DNA of 64,000 bases. Source: Hymenobacter aquaticus. GTDB taxonomy: Bacteria; Bacteroidota; Bacteroidia; Cytophagales; Hymenobacteraceae. Of the stretch, positions 8,584 through 17,894 are shown in pieces. Within the stretch, counting starts at the first letter, position 1. Each line of letters opens with the position of its first letter. The notes under the pieces were generated by a model, which was given only the letters and a program-made list of their open reading frames with translations, did no database searches and was not told the origin of the DNA. The DNA lies in the NCBI RefSeq assembly GCF_004765605.1, contig NZ_SRLC01000001.1:2170001-2234000 (forward strand). The letters are read 5' to 3'. Position numbers and translations under genes: made by a program.

Positions 8584-9069
8584 ATGCCCACTGCTTACCT
8601 TCTGCTCGGCTCCAACCTCGGCGACCGGGCGGCCACCCTGCACGCCGCCGTGCAGCAGCTGGCCGCCACCGCCGGCACGGTTGTGGCCGTATCGGGGCTC
8701 TACGAAACCGCCGCCTGGGGCCTCACCAACCAGCCCGCCTTTCTCAACCAGGCCGTGCGGCTGGAAACCACCCTCACTCCTACCGAACTGCTCACCGCCT
8801 GCCTGGCCGCCGAGCAGCGGGCCGGCCGCGAAAGGCGCATCCGCTGGGATGCCCGCACCCTCGACGTGGACATCCTGCTCTACGACGACTTGGTCCTGGA
8901 TTCAGAGCAGCTGCAAGTGCCCCATCCGCGCCTACCGGAGCGCCGCTTCGCCCTGGTGCCGCTGGCCGAAATTGCGGCGGAAGTGGTGCATCCGGAGGCT
9001 GGCGCTACGGTAGCGGAACTGCTGGCCGCGTGTTCGGATGAGCTGGGGGTAAATTCCGTGGGGGCATAG
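8584..9069 (+). CDS. folK: 2-amino-4-hydroxy-6-hydroxymethyldihydropteridine diphosphokinase
   Basis: HPPK transfers pyrophosphate from ATP to 6-hydroxymethyl-7,8-dihydropterin in folate synthesis. The 161-residue length is normal for a stand-alone enzyme. Family signatures are present: the N-terminal LLGSNLGDR, ETAAWG and NQPAFLNQ segments, then RWDARTLDVDILLYDD with the magnesium-binding DVD, then VPHPRLPERRFALVPL. The ATG at 8584 gives the usual short N-terminus. No other folate gene is adjacent. The gene stands alone between the AT-rich palindromes and the cassette-like insert. Confidence 0.96.
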   Translation: MPTAYLLLGSNLGDRAATLHAAVQQLAATAGTVVAVSGLYETAAWGLTNQPAFLNQAVRLETTLTPTELLTACLAAEQRAGRERRIRWDARTLDVDILLYDDLVLDSEQLQVPHPRLPERRFALVPLAEIAAEVVHPEAGATVAELLAACSDELGVNSVGA

Positions 9070-9103
9070 ATTCCGGGGCGCAATAGTTGCGTAATCCGGT
9101 ATG

Positions 9104-9190
9104 CCGTTGGTGTTATTGCCGAAACTCTATTGCGAACTGAGTATATATTGCCGAAGCTGGCTACCTTCGGCAATAGGAATGTTAGCGGTA
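9104..9190. repeat. Palindromic segment at the left edge of the cassette-like insert
   Basis: TATTGCCGAA occurs at 9114 and 9146, and its reverse complement ends at 9175. The inner 11-bp hairpin (9146-9156 with 9165-9175) is perfect. An outer pairing joins CCG...TATTGCCGAA (9104-9123) to TTCGGCAATA...GCGG (9166-9188). The segment ends in GTTAGCGGTA (9181-9190), the inverted partner of TACCGCTAAC at 9904-9913. Confidence 0.7.
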
Positions 9191-9215
9191 ATTTTACAGA
9201 GACGACACAGACCAA

Positions 9216-9899
9216 ATGAGAATATATAAAACGGGACTTATTCTAACAATTTTAAGCTTGTTTACTTGCTTAAATCCATATTGGATAATATTTGCTGGAC
9301 CAGTTTTTATAGTTGGACTATTACTTGTTTGGTTCTCAAAAACGAAATTGAAAACAAAATTACTCACGACAATTCTGCCTCTAATTCTATGGTATCCCGG
9401 ACTACTTACATTTATGTTTTTTGGTTCTAAACATATGACACCTGAAACATTTCTAATACCTAAAGACTTTCGAGGACAGATTACTTTGATTTATAACGAA
9501 CCTTGTGGACAGACAATTCCAAAAATGGACGGCAGACTTATTTACAAAATTCCAGACAATGGAGTTATGATTTTAAAGAATGAATTTGAAACAGGTATCA
9601 TTGACCAAGAATATTATTTCGTTGACGACAACTGGAATAGCATTGAAAAAATACCTACACTTATTCAACAGGACTTTAACGAGGACTATACACTTGAAAA
9701 AAACAAGAATGAGCCACCTAGAAATAAAGTAGGTTTGTTTCTGCTTGGCACAGGCGGAGGAAGCACATTAAAGAATGAAAATTACAGCTTTCATATGATG
9801 GCAGTTAATTCTTGGGATAGTTTACGAGTGCAACAAAATGGAAGTATTCCCGACAATTTAATTGACAGTTTATTATTCCAATGCAGACAGAAGAAATAA
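9216..9899 (+). CDS. AT-rich membrane protein of unknown function (probable foreign gene)
   Basis: A 227-residue protein I do not recognise. Two or three hydrophobic segments lie within residues 5-75 (two near 8-45, one near 50-72). A soluble, Asn/Glu/Lys-rich C-terminal part follows, probably on one side of the membrane. Base composition is strikingly AT-rich and codons end in A or T, unlike every neighbour in this GC-rich window, so recent transfer is likely. It is the only gene between a 10-bp perfect inverted pair, GTTAGCGGTA at 9181 and TACCGCTAAC at 9904, and is followed by a 130-bp palindromic tail. That arrangement resembles a gene cassette. No function is claimed. Confidence 0.8.
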   Translation: MRIYKTGLILTILSLFTCLNPYWIIFAGPVFIVGLLLVWFSKTKLKTKLLTTILPLILWYPGLLTFMFFGSKHMTPETFLIPKDFRGQITLIYNEPCGQTIPKMDGRLIYKIPDNGVMILKNEFETGIIDQEYYFVDDNWNSIEKIPTLIQQDFNEDYTLEKNKNEPPRNKVGLFLLGTGGGSTLKNENYSFHMMAVNSWDSLRVQQNGSIPDNLIDSLLFQCRQKK

Positions 9900-9903
9900 A
9901 AAC

Positions 9904-10038
9904 TACCGCTAACATGGGTTTGGCAAAAGTGGCGGTTCAGTGCTCCGCAGACACATTTGTGGTTAATCAAAGTTTGGTTCTCCGCATCAACATTTGTGGT
10001 GAAAATCGCCACCTTTGCCAAGCCCCAAACCGTTGGCA
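9904..10038. repeat. attC-like palindromic tail of the cassette-like insert
   Basis: The outer arms are GCTAACATGGGTTTGGCAAA and then AGTGGCG (9908-9934), and CGCCACCTTTGCCAAGCCCC and then AAACCGTTGGCA (10007-10038). They form a long imperfect stem. The centre carries two direct repeats of about 21 nt, CTCCGCA...ACATTTGTGGT, at 9943-9963 and 9980-10000. Ends of GCTAAC and GTTGGC resemble integron attC core sites but do not fit the GTTRRRY consensus exactly. Confidence 0.65.
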
Positions 10039-10040
10039 AT

Positions 10041-10079
10041 AAAAAAAGCGCCCCGCCGAATGTCTTCGGCGGGGCGCTT
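10041..10079 (-). terminator. fabD terminator
   Basis: A 15-bp stem AAGCGCCCCGCCGAA / TTCGGCGGGGCGCTT with loop TGTC. On the minus strand it is followed by a T run (the A run at 10041-10047). It lies about 20 nt past the fabD stop. Confidence 0.9.
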
Positions 10080-10100
10080 CCTATAAGAATCGGACGGTGC

Positions 10101-10988
10101 TTACACCGCCGCTGAGCTGCCGGCTGCTTCGGGCGCAATCTTCTTCACCAACCCCTGCAACACCTTGCCGGGGCCGCACTCCACGAACTGCGTGGCGCCG
10201 TCGGCTACCATGCGCTGCACGCTCTGGGTCCAGCGCACCGGGGCCGTGAGCTGGCGCACCAGGTTCTGGCGGATTTCGTCCGGGTCGCGGTGCGGGGCGG
10301 CGTCCACGTTCTGGTACACGGCGCAGAGGCCGGCCGCAAACTGGGTCCGCTCGATGGCCTGGGCCAGGGCCGCCTCCGCCGACTGCATCAGCGGGGAGTG
10401 GAAGGCCCCGCCCACGGGCAGCGGCAGGGCGCGCTTGGCCCCGGCCGCCTTCAGCTGCTCGCAGGCCAGCTCGATGCCGCGCTGGGAGCCGGAAATAACC
10501 AGCTGGCCGGGGCAGTTGAAGTTGGCCGCGACTACCACGTTGCCGGCGGCCGTAATTTCCTGGCAGATGCGCACCGTCGTCTCGTCGTCGAGGCCGAGGA
10601 TGGCGGCCATCGTGCCGGGCTGCTCCTGGCAGGCGGCCTGCATGGCCTGGGCGCGCTGGGCCACCAGTTGCAGGGCATCTTCAAACTTGAGCACCTTGGC
10701 CGCTACCAGCGCCGAAAACTCGCCCAGGGAGTGGCCGGCTACCATCTCGGGGCGCAGGTCGGGCAAGGTGGCGGCCAGGGCTACCGAGTGCAGAAAAATG
10801 GCGGGCTGGGTTACGTTGGTTTGGCGCAGGTCCTCGTCGGAGCCCGTGAACATGACGTCGGTCAGGCGAAAGCCCAGGATTTCGTTGGCCTGGTCCATCA
10901 GCTGGCGGGCGGCGGGCTGCTGCTCGTACAGGTCGCGGCCCATGCCCATAAACTGGCTGCCCTGACCGGGGAAAATAACTGCTTTCAT
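10101..10988 (-). CDS. fabD: Malonyl-CoA:ACP transacylase
   Basis: FabD moves the malonyl group from CoA to acyl carrier protein, the feed step of fatty-acid elongation. The 295-residue protein has the N-terminal FPGQGSQ motif, the nucleophile in GHSLGEFSAL near residue 90, the GxxxQ segment, and the catalytic His in GAFHSPLM near residue 200. The start at ATG 10988 (MKAVIFPGQGSQ) places the glycine-rich loop at its normal distance from the N-terminus; the frame extends 19 residues further. No other fab genes are adjacent. It has terminators on both sides and is likely transcribed alone. Confidence 0.96.
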   Translation of the reverse strand: MKAVIFPGQGSQFMGMGRDLYEQQPAARQLMDQANEILGFRLTDVMFTGSDEDLRQTNVTQPAIFLHSVALAATLPDLRPEMVAGHSLGEFSALVAAKVLKFEDALQLVAQRAQAMQAACQEQPGTMAAILGLDDETTVRICQEITAAGNVVVAANFNCPGQLVISGSQRGIELACEQLKAAGAKRALPLPVGGAFHSPLMQSAEAALAQAIERTQFAAGLCAVYQNVDAAPHRDPDEIRQNLVRQLTAPVRWTQSVQRMVADGATQFVECGPGKVLQGLVKKIAPEAAGSSAAV

Positions 10989-11057
10989 GCGGAGAAAAGT
11001 GAAGGCGGGAATAAAGTAGAAAGCCCTTTCGGATTGGGGCGGCAAGATACGGGAATA

Positions 11058-11093
11058 AAAAAACCCGCTTCCAGGCCTGGAAGCGGGTTTTCT
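11058..11093. terminator. Bidirectional terminator after the T9SS protein
   Basis: Perfectly palindromic arms AAAACCCGCTTCCAGG / CCTGGAAGCGGGTTTT with A and T runs outside. It lies between fabD and the stop codon of the large exported protein. Confidence 0.85.
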
Positions 11094-11109
11094 CAGTTAC
11101 TCTCTAAGG

Positions 11110-13977
11110 CTAATGGGTTATTTCCACCCAGCCCTTGTAGGTAATCTTGGTCGACTTGGAATCGGCAAACTCCACTTCGGCCAGGTAGTAGTACACGCCG
11201 TCGGGCACCTGAATGCCTCTGCCCCGCTCGCCGGAAGTAGCGTTGCCCGTCCAGTTGATGCCGGGGTCCGCATCGCCGTCATACACTTTCACGCCCCAGC
11301 GGTTGAAGGCCTGGAAGTGCACTTTGCGCAGCGGCGACGACACGCGGGGCCGGAACGTATCGTTGATACCGTCGCCGTTGGGCGTGAAGATGTTCGGCAG
11401 CTCGAAGATGATGCAGTTGTCGGCGCAGACTTCGGCGCTCAGGGCGCTGCGGCGGTTGCCGATGGCCCCTACGGCCTGCACCCGGTAGCAGCCCGCCTGC
11501 TCCTTCAGCCCGGTGTGCGAGTAGTTGGGGCTGGGTCCGCGCGTCGAGTCAATAAGCGTGAAATTCGCGTCGGTGGTGCGGCGGTAGAAGATGCGGTAGT
11601 AGGCAATGGCCGTGCTGCACCCGGTCGGGTCGGAGGGGTTCAACACCCAGTTCAGCACGTTGGTGTACGTCTCGCCCTCGGCCGGGAAGTAGCCGGGCCG
11701 GTTGAGCGCCTGGGTTTTCAGGTCCTCACAGTCGTTGCGGATGGTAACGACCGGCGGGCAGGGAATGGGCACCAGCAGCACCGGCAGCTCCTGGCTCAGG
11801 TTCAGCAGGTTATCGGGCAGATTGGGAGAGCCGTAGGTACCATTGGTCTGCACGTAGTAGGTATAGGTCTCACCCTGCACCAACGGCCGCTTGGCCCCCG
11901 TATCGGTATAGGTGGTTCCGGTGGCTACTTGGTCCAGCAGCACGAAATCGGGGCTGCCCGGGCTGCGCCGGTAAATGGAGGTAGGATGACCCGGCTCGTT
12001 ATTTTTCCAGGGAACCGTAAACGCCCAGCTCAGATTTATCTGCGTGCCGGCGGCGTTGGGCGTGCCGCTGAGGCGCACGGTGGTAGCCGGGCCGGCCGTT
12101 TCGGGCACGGCGGAAGCTGCCGTGAAGAAGTCCAGGAAGTAAGTGAACGTGCTGTCGGTGGTGTTGCGGCCCGCGTCAACAAACGAGGTGCTGGTCAGGT
12201 CGGTAGTGGTAAACACCTGCTTCGACTGCGCCTTGGTTGCGTTCTGGCCCCGGCCCCGGAATAGCCGGTAGCCGTAGGGCTGCGAGAAGGGGCTGGAGCT
12301 CAGCGGCTCGGTCCAGCGCACCGTCACCTGCCCGTTGGTGCGGTCCGTGCGGTCCACCGTTACGTTGGTGAGCAGCGCGGGCCGGCCATCCAGCGTGACG
12401 CACGTTTCGAGCGAGGCCAGGCTGGCCCCGCCGGCGGGCGACGGAAACTCGGCGTAGATCCGGTAGCAATACGTGCGGCCGCGCTGCAGATTCGACTTAT
12501 CCCCCCGGTCCAGGAAGGATTGAGCCGCTACGTTGGTTGTATCTTTAATCAGTACGTAGCCCGAAGACGCCGGAATCCCCGTGACGCAGGTGTCGTTGGG
12601 GAAAGTGGATGGCCCCTCCTTGCGGTAGATGCGCAGGCGGCTGGCGTTTTGGCAAGCGTAACGGTTCCAGGTCAGGCGCACGTTGTTCTGGCTTTGCACC
12701 GCTCGCACGTTCTCGGGCCTGGGTCCCACCACTCGTATTCGAAAGACCTTTTCGTCAATCAGGGCCACGTCGCCGGTCGCGGGCTTGTCCTGGGCTTTGA
12801 ACAGCACCGTGTAAGGCTGGGCGGCAACATCCGTGCACTCCGGCGTCCATTTGAAAATACCCTGGGCCGGGGGCGTTGGTCCCGCGCCGGTTTGCACGAA
12901 GGTAGCGGGCGAGTTGGCCCGGCCAAACATACCTCCGAAGGCAGTCAGAATAACGGGGTTGTTATCCGGGTCGGTGGCCGTTACCTTTTTCCGGACCTCC
13001 ACGCCCGCTACCACGCAAATGTCCTGCGGCACGTTCACGGTGGGCCGCAGGTTGCTGGTGGGCTTCACCACAATCTGCATATCCCGGATAACGGTCCCGA
13101 TTTCGATGACGGACCCCGAGGGTGTTTTGCGCCACTCGTGCACGATAAAGGCCGCGTTGAAGTCGCCGATGCGGTTCGGCGCGTTCCAGACCAGCTGGCC
13201 CGTAAACCTGTCGATGGTAAAGATGGCCGTTCCTCCGCCCGGGTTCCCCAAGTAGGGCACCTTTGTTCCGATGGGCGTCACTTCGTTGGGCAGCACGTAG
13301 CCCGTCGTGACGCGCGGCAAGGGCGTATTGTTATTAGCGAGGGCCGTACTGATAGAGCCTGCCTGCTGACTGGGAATCAATTCAAACGTCAGCGAATCGC
13401 CGTCGGCATCATAAGCGGCCGGGTTGTGCAGGAACACCTGGTTGCGCGAGGCCTTGTCGATGGCCGGCGCAGTCAGTACCGGGGAACGGTTCACCGCGAT
13501 GCCGGCATTAAGGGTGATGCGCGTAGCAATGTAGAACGACTGCGTCGCCGATTCCGTCATGTTTTGCACCCCGGTATTGCGGAACTCGCCGATGTAGCTC
13601 ACAGTGTAGCTGCGGTCGGCGGTGTAGGTGTGCTCGAAATAGTACACGTTCCGGTAAGTGTCCTCCGTGACCTGGGTGCGACTAAAGCGCGGTACGCCCG
13701 CCAAGCCGCTGCTGGTGCCGTCGCCGAAGAAAATCGTGACGTTGGGCTCATCCACGGGGGTCAGGCCAAAGTCGGTGTAGAGCACCATCTTGAAGAAGAT
13801 GCGCCGGGGGTTGTTGCGAGGGTCCCCGAAGGGGTAGGTCGTGTCGCTCTTGGCCTGAATATCTCCAGCCCGAATGTGGGACGCCTCAGCCGTAGAGTGC
13901 AGCCCCAGCAAGGCTAGCACACTGACCATCAGCACCATTACCCACTTACCGGTACTCCGCGGTAAAGAAAGGTTCAT
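11110..13977 (-). CDS. T9SS-exported protein with gliding-motility type C-terminal domain
   Basis: A 955-residue exported protein. Residues 1-33 are a signal peptide ending near TAEA. The N-terminal half holds beta-sandwich repeats of cadherin/PKD character (for example AYDADGDSLTFELIP and ATDPDNNPVIL). The middle has fibronectin type III-like units with Thr/Tyr-rich strands. The last 95 residues are the type B sorting domain: NIFTPNGDGINDTF, then FNRWGVKVYDG, then VPDGVYYY and a final KGWVEI strand. That domain sends proteins through the type IX secretion system to the cell surface. It is probably a surface adhesin or matrix protein; the ligand is unknown. It lies alone between terminators and the sdh promoter region. 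Confidence 0.9.
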   Translation of the reverse strand: MNLSLPRSTGKWVMVLMVSVLALLGLHSTAEASHIRAGDIQAKSDTTYPFGDPRNNPRRIFFKMVLYTDFGLTPVDEPNVTIFFGDGTSSGLAGVPRFSRTQVTEDTYRNVYYFEHTYTADRSYTVSYIGEFRNTGVQNMTESATQSFYIATRITLNAGIAVNRSPVLTAPAIDKASRNQVFLHNPAAYDADGDSLTFELIPSQQAGSISTALANNNTPLPRVTTGYVLPNEVTPIGTKVPYLGNPGGGTAIFTIDRFTGQLVWNAPNRIGDFNAAFIVHEWRKTPSGSVIEIGTVIRDMQIVVKPTSNLRPTVNVPQDICVVAGVEVRKKVTATDPDNNPVILTAFGGMFGRANSPATFVQTGAGPTPPAQGIFKWTPECTDVAAQPYTVLFKAQDKPATGDVALIDEKVFRIRVVGPRPENVRAVQSQNNVRLTWNRYACQNASRLRIYRKEGPSTFPNDTCVTGIPASSGYVLIKDTTNVAAQSFLDRGDKSNLQRGRTYCYRIYAEFPSPAGGASLASLETCVTLDGRPALLTNVTVDRTDRTNGQVTVRWTEPLSSSPFSQPYGYRLFRGRGQNATKAQSKQVFTTTDLTSTSFVDAGRNTTDSTFTYFLDFFTAASAVPETAGPATTVRLSGTPNAAGTQINLSWAFTVPWKNNEPGHPTSIYRRSPGSPDFVLLDQVATGTTYTDTGAKRPLVQGETYTYYVQTNGTYGSPNLPDNLLNLSQELPVLLVPIPCPPVVTIRNDCEDLKTQALNRPGYFPAEGETYTNVLNWVLNPSDPTGCSTAIAYYRIFYRRTTDANFTLIDSTRGPSPNYSHTGLKEQAGCYRVQAVGAIGNRRSALSAEVCADNCIIFELPNIFTPNGDGINDTFRPRVSSPLRKVHFQAFNRWGVKVYDGDADPGINWTGNATSGERGRGIQVPDGVYYYLAEVEFADSKSTKITYKGWVEITH

Positions 13978-14135
13978 ACTATACGTTGATTAGTAAGCTG
14001 AGATAAAAAAGAAGGTCGAGAAAACCTCGGTAGAATCCTAACAAAAAACAGGCTATCCGGGTTGCTCCTATGATGTTTCACTCTAACGGGTTTAGCCCAA
14101 GATTGATTCACCACCCCAGTTAACGCTAATTCGGA

Positions 14136-14166
14136 TTGTTTAGTACATGGTCGGCATGTACCTTTG
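14136..14166 (+). promoter_or_regulatory. Predicted sdhCAB promoter (TTG-N20-TACCTTTG)
   Basis: A -33 TTG at 14136-14138 and a -7 TACCTTTG at 14159-14166 are 20 nt apart, fitting the Bacteroidota housekeeping promoter. The -7 box is about 40 nt before the sdhC ATG. Confidence 0.65.
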
Positions 14167-14207
14167 ACCGATACAACCGACCGTTTCTAAAACCACCAGT
14201 AACTCCT

Positions 14208-14879
14208 ATGAGTTGGATCAGTAAGACGTTTTCCAGTAGCATTGGCCGCAAGATTATCATGTCCATCACGGGCCTGTTCTTGTGCTCCTTTTTGGTTGTC
14301 CATTTGATTGGCAACCTGCAGTTGTTCAAAGACGATGGCGGGCAGGCTTTTAATGTGTACTCCCACTTTATGGGCACCAACCCCCTGATCCGCACCGTGG
14401 AATGGGTGCTGGTTTTGGGCTTCGGCTTCCACATCTACGAATCGATTGTGCTGACCCAGCGCAACAAAGCAGCCCGAGGCGGCAGCTACGTGAGCAACCA
14501 CGCCGAGCAGAACAGCCCCTGGCAGTCGCGCAACATGGGCCTGCTGGGTACCATCATCCTGATTTTCCTGCTGGTGCACCTGTACAATTTCTTCTACCGT
14601 GCCCGCTTCGGCGAGCTGGATCCGGACATCAACAACAACGCTGACCTCTACACCCTGGTAGCCAGCTCCTTTAAGCAGCTCTGGTACGTGGTCCTGTACG
14701 TCGTAGCCCAGGTTGCCCTCGGCTACCACCTGGTTCACGGCTTCCGCAGTGCCTTCCAGACCCTGGGTCTGAATCACCGCAAATACACGCCGGCCATTAA
14801 GTTCGTGGGGTATGCCTTCTCGGTCCTGGTTGCGGCCGGTTTCGCGGCAATGCCCTTGTACTTCTACTTTTTTAAATAA
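14208..14879 (+). CDS. sdhC: Succinate dehydrogenase/fumarate reductase cytochrome b subunit
   Basis: The 223-residue membrane anchor of complex II, of the single-subunit diheme b558 type that passes electrons to menaquinone. Five hydrophobic helices are visible (about residues 15-35, 60-80, 100-122, 150-175 and 195-218). Candidate heme ligands include His in VVHLIGN, HIYES, LVHLYNF and YHLVHGF. The start ATG 14208 (MSWISKTF) follows a well-placed promoter; a longer frame from 14136 overlaps that promoter. The gene is first in the operon, 20 nt before sdhA. No SdhD is present, as expected for this type. Confidence 0.94.
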   Translation: MSWISKTFSSSIGRKIIMSITGLFLCSFLVVHLIGNLQLFKDDGGQAFNVYSHFMGTNPLIRTVEWVLVLGFGFHIYESIVLTQRNKAARGGSYVSNHAEQNSPWQSRNMGLLGTIILIFLLVHLYNFFYRARFGELDPDINNNADLYTLVASSFKQLWYVVLYVVAQVALGYHLVHGFRSAFQTLGLNHRKYTPAIKFVGYAFSVLVAAGFAAMPLYFYFFK

Positions 14880-14899
14880 ATCCTAACCTCGTCCATCCG

Positions 14900-16834
14900 A
14901 TGATACTGGATTCCAAAATTCCCGAGGGGCCCCTGGCCGAGAAGTGGGAGAAGCACAAGTTTAACGTGAAGCTCGTCAACCCCGCCAACAAGCGGAAGTA
15001 CGACATCATCGTGGTGGGCACCGGCCTGGCCGGCGCTTCGGCGGCGGCTTCGCTGGCTGAGCTCGGCTACAACGTGAAGGCCTTCACCTTCCACGACTCG
15101 CCGCGCCGCGCCCACTCCATTGCGGCCCAGGGAGGCATCAATGCCGCTAAAAACTACCAGAACGACGGCGACTCCGTGTTCCGCCTGTTCTACGATACGA
15201 TTAAGGGCGGCGACTACCGGGCCCGCGAAGCCAACGTGTACCGCCTGGCGCAGGTATCGGTCAACATCATCGACCAGTGCGTAGCGCAGGGCGTGCCTTT
15301 CGCCCGCGAATACGGCGGCCTGCTGGCCAACCGCTCGTTCGGGGGTGCCCAGGTAAGCCGCACGTTCTACGCCCGTGGCCAGACCGGACAGCAGCTGCTG
15401 CTGGGGGCCTACTCGGCCCTGAGCCGGCAGGTGGCTTACGGCAAAGTGAAGCTGTACACCCGCTCGGAAATGCTGGACGTGGTGGTAGTCGACGGCAAAG
15501 CCCGCGGCATCATCACCCGCAACCTGATTGACGGCAAGATTGAGCAGCACTCGGCCCACGCCGTGGTGCTGGCCACTGGCGGCTACGGCAACGTGTTCTA
15601 CCTGAGCACCAACGCCAAGTACTCTAACGCTACGGCCGCCTGGCGCGCCCACAAGAAGGGCGCGTACTTCGCCAACCCCTGCTTCACCCAGATTCACCCC
15701 ACCTGTATTCCGGTATCGGGCGACTACCAGTCGAAGCTGACGCTGATGTCGGAGTCGCTGCGTAACGACGGCCGGGTGTGGGTGCCCAAGGAGAAGTCGA
15801 CAGCGGAGCGCCTGCGCAAAGGCGAAATCCGCGTGAGCGACATTCCTGAGGAAGAGCGTGACTACTTCCTGGAGCGTAAATACCCCGCCTTCGGTAACCT
15901 GGTGCCCCGCGACGTGGCCTCGCGCAACGCCAAGCAGATGTGCGACGAAGGTCGGGGCGTAGGCAGCAGCGGCCTAGCCGTATTCCTGGACTTTGCCGAC
16001 ATCATCAAGCGCACCGGCGCTGATTCGGTGGCCCAGAAGTATGGCAACCTGTTCGATATGTACGCCAAGATTACCGGCGAAAACCCCTACGAGCAGCCCA
16101 TGCGCATCTACCCCGCCGTGCACTATACCATGGGCGGCCTGTGGGTAGATTACAACCTGCAAACCACGATTCCGGGCCTGTATGCTACCGGTGAGTGCAA
16201 CTTCTCCGACCACGGCGCCAACCGCCTCGGCGCTTCGGCCCTGATGCAGGGCCTGGCCGACGGCTACTTCGTAATTCCCTACACCATTGGTGATTACCTG
16301 GCCAATACGCCGCCGACGCCCGTAACGACCCAGCACCCGGCCTTCGCCGAAGCCGAGGCCGAAGTACGGGCCCGGATCCAGAAGCTGCTGAGCATCAACG
16401 GTACCCGCACGCCGGATGACTTCCACAAGCAGCTGGGCCACATCATGTGGGAATACTGCGGCATGGCCCGCAATGCCAAAGGTCTGGCCTTTGCCAAGCA
16501 GGAAATCCAGAAGCTGCGCAAGGAGTTCTGGAGCGACCTGAAGCTGGTCGGGACCAGTGAGGAGCTAAACCAGGCGCTGGAAAAAGCCGGCCGCGTGGCC
16601 GACTTCCTCGAACTGGGTGAGCTGATGGTCGACGACGCCTACGCCCGCAACGAAAGCTGCGGCGGCCACTTCCGCGAGGAATATGCCACCGAAGAAGGCG
16701 AGGCCAAGCGCGACGACGACAACTTTGCCTATGTGGCGGCCTGGCAGTACACGGGCGACAATCAGCCGGAAATCCTGAACAAGGAAGACCTGCAGTTTGA
16801 AAACGTGAAGCTTACCCAGCGCAGCTACAAGTAG
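14900..16834 (+). CDS. sdhA: Succinate dehydrogenase flavoprotein subunit
   Basis: The 644-residue catalytic subunit oxidises succinate to fumarate with covalently bound FAD. The dinucleotide fold [19 protein letters not shown] is near residues 36-55. The [12 protein letters not shown] stretch near 72 carries the His to which FAD is usually attached. The substrate-site region has HPTCIP, and the catalytic arginine region lies in GLYATGECN...[10 protein letters not shown] near 430-455. Length and features match the Bacteroidota/epsilon-type SdhA with an insert. It is followed after 101 nt by sdhB; that spacer holds a nested inverted repeat. Confidence 0.97.
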   Translation: MILDSKIPEGPLAEKWEKHKFNVKLVNPANKRKYDIIVVGTGLAGASAAASLAELGYNVKAFTFHDSPRRAHSIAAQGGINAAKNYQNDGDSVFRLFYDTIKGGDYRAREANVYRLAQVSVNIIDQCVAQGVPFAREYGGLLANRSFGGAQVSRTFYARGQTGQQLLLGAYSALSRQVAYGKVKLYTRSEMLDVVVVDGKARGIITRNLIDGKIEQHSAHAVVLATGGYGNVFYLSTNAKYSNATAAWRAHKKGAYFANPCFTQIHPTCIPVSGDYQSKLTLMSESLRNDGRVWVPKEKSTAERLRKGEIRVSDIPEEERDYFLERKYPAFGNLVPRDVASRNAKQMCDEGRGVGSSGLAVFLDFADIIKRTGADSVAQKYGNLFDMYAKITGENPYEQPMRIYPAVHYTMGGLWVDYNLQTTIPGLYATGECNFSDHGANRLGASALMQGLADGYFVIPYTIGDYLANTPPTPVTTQHPAFAEAEAEVRARIQKLLSINGTRTPDDFHKQLGHIMWEYCGMARNAKGLAFAKQEIQKLRKEFWSDLKLVGTSEELNQALEKAGRVADFLELGELMVDDAYARNESCGGHFREEYATEEGEAKRDDDNFAYVAAWQYTGDNQPEILNKEDLQFENVKLTQRSYK

Positions 16835-16920
16835 TGAGGACGGGGTACTGAGCAGCAGCGGAATGTTGCTGCTCAGTACGTTGTTTTTCCATTGCTCACT
16901 ACCCAATCCTCACTACTCAA
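16832..16920. repeat. Nested inverted repeat in the sdhA-sdhB spacer
   Basis: The outer arms TAGTGAGGACGGGGTACTGA (from 16832) and TGCTCACTACCCAATCCTCA (from 16893) are inverted near-copies. The inner hairpin TACTGAGCAGCA / TGCTGCTCAGTA (16846-16857 with 16867-16878) is perfect. The sdhA stop codon lies in the left arm. The whole spacer between two operon genes can fold. Confidence 0.8.
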
Positions 16921-16935
16921 TTCCCTTGAAATACC

Positions 16936-17721
16936 ATGGCTGGAAGTAACCCGAATGCCAAACCAATGAATCTCACCCTGAAGGTGTGGCGGCAGAAAAA
17001 CCGCAACACCCAAGGTCAAATTGTAGATTACCAGGTAAAGGACATTTCGCCCGAAATGTCGTTCCTGGAAATGCTGGACGTACTCAACGAAGACCTGCTG
17101 CGCCGCGGCGACGAGCCCGTAGCCTTCGACCACGACTGCCGCGAAGGTATCTGTGGCTCGTGCAACCTGTTCATCAACGGCCGGGCCCACGGTCCGGAAG
17201 CCGGCACGACTACCTGCCAGCTGCACATGCGCAAGTTCTCGGATGGCGACACGATTACCATCGAGCCCTGGCGTGCCAATGCCTTCCCCGTCAACAAAGA
17301 CCTGAGCGTGGACCGCTCAGCCTTCGACCGGATTATCCAGGCTGGTGGCTACGTGAGCGTAAATACGGGCGGCGTACCCGACGGCAACGAAATTCCGGTG
17401 CCCAAGGACATTGCCGACCGCGCGTTTGAAGCCGCGACCTGCATCGGGTGCGGCGCCTGCGTGGCGGCCTGCAAAAATGCGTCGGCTATGCTGTTCGTGT
17501 CGGCCAAGGTGTCGCAGCTGGCCTTGCTGCCCCAGGGCCAGGTGGAGCGCAAAACCCGCGTGGAAAACATGGTGGCCCAGATGGACAAGGAAGGATTTGG
17601 GGCTTGCACCAACATCGGTTCCTGCGCCGCGGAGTGCCCCGTGGGCATTTCCCTGGAAAATATTGCCATCCTGAACCGCGAGTTCCTGGCCGCCAAAGCC
17701 ACGTCGAACAACCTGGCGTAA
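16936..17721 (+). CDS. sdhB: Succinate dehydrogenase iron-sulfur subunit
   Basis: The 261-residue subunit carries electrons from FAD to the quinone site. The N-terminal plant-ferredoxin-like domain binds [2Fe-2S] through CREGICGSC near residue 70 and a later Cys in TTTC near 94. The C-terminal domain has [11 protein letters not shown] near 170 and [15 protein letters not shown] near 223 for the [4Fe-4S] and third clusters. ATG 16936 is the first start; MNLTLKV, 13 residues in, is a possible alternative that keeps the whole domain. It is the last gene of the operon, followed by a strong terminator. Confidence 0.96.
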   Translation: MAGSNPNAKPMNLTLKVWRQKNRNTQGQIVDYQVKDISPEMSFLEMLDVLNEDLLRRGDEPVAFDHDCREGICGSCNLFINGRAHGPEAGTTTCQLHMRKFSDGDTITIEPWRANAFPVNKDLSVDRSAFDRIIQAGGYVSVNTGGVPDGNEIPVPKDIADRAFEAATCIGCGACVAACKNASAMLFVSAKVSQLALLPQGQVERKTRVENMVAQMDKEGFGACTNIGSCAAECPVGISLENIAILNREFLAAKATSNNLA

Positions 17722-17741
17722 GCACCTGGCTTTCACTTTGT

Positions 17742-17777
17742 AAAAAGAGCGAAACGACCCGTCGTTTCGCTCTTTTT
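17742..17777 (+). terminator. sdhCAB terminator
   Basis: A 17-nt arm AAAAAGAGCGAAACGAC pairs perfectly with GTCGTTTCGCTCTTTTT, 20 nt after the sdhB stop. Its A and T ends also allow minus-strand use. Confidence 0.9.
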
Positions 17778-17894
17778 GCGTTAAATAGGCTCTATTACGG
17801 CTCACTCGCCATAACAATCCGCCCACTTCCGGGCTTACTTGCCTAGTTTGCTGTCGGCGGCTGGTTCCGCCGTCTTATTTCGCCCTTTCCCCGC

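Noticed and set aside
9104..10038. A true class of integron attC sites
   Set aside because: Only the general layout fits. The ends GTTAGCG and GTTGGCA do not follow GTTRRRY, and no integrase gene is in the window, so I call it cassette-like only.
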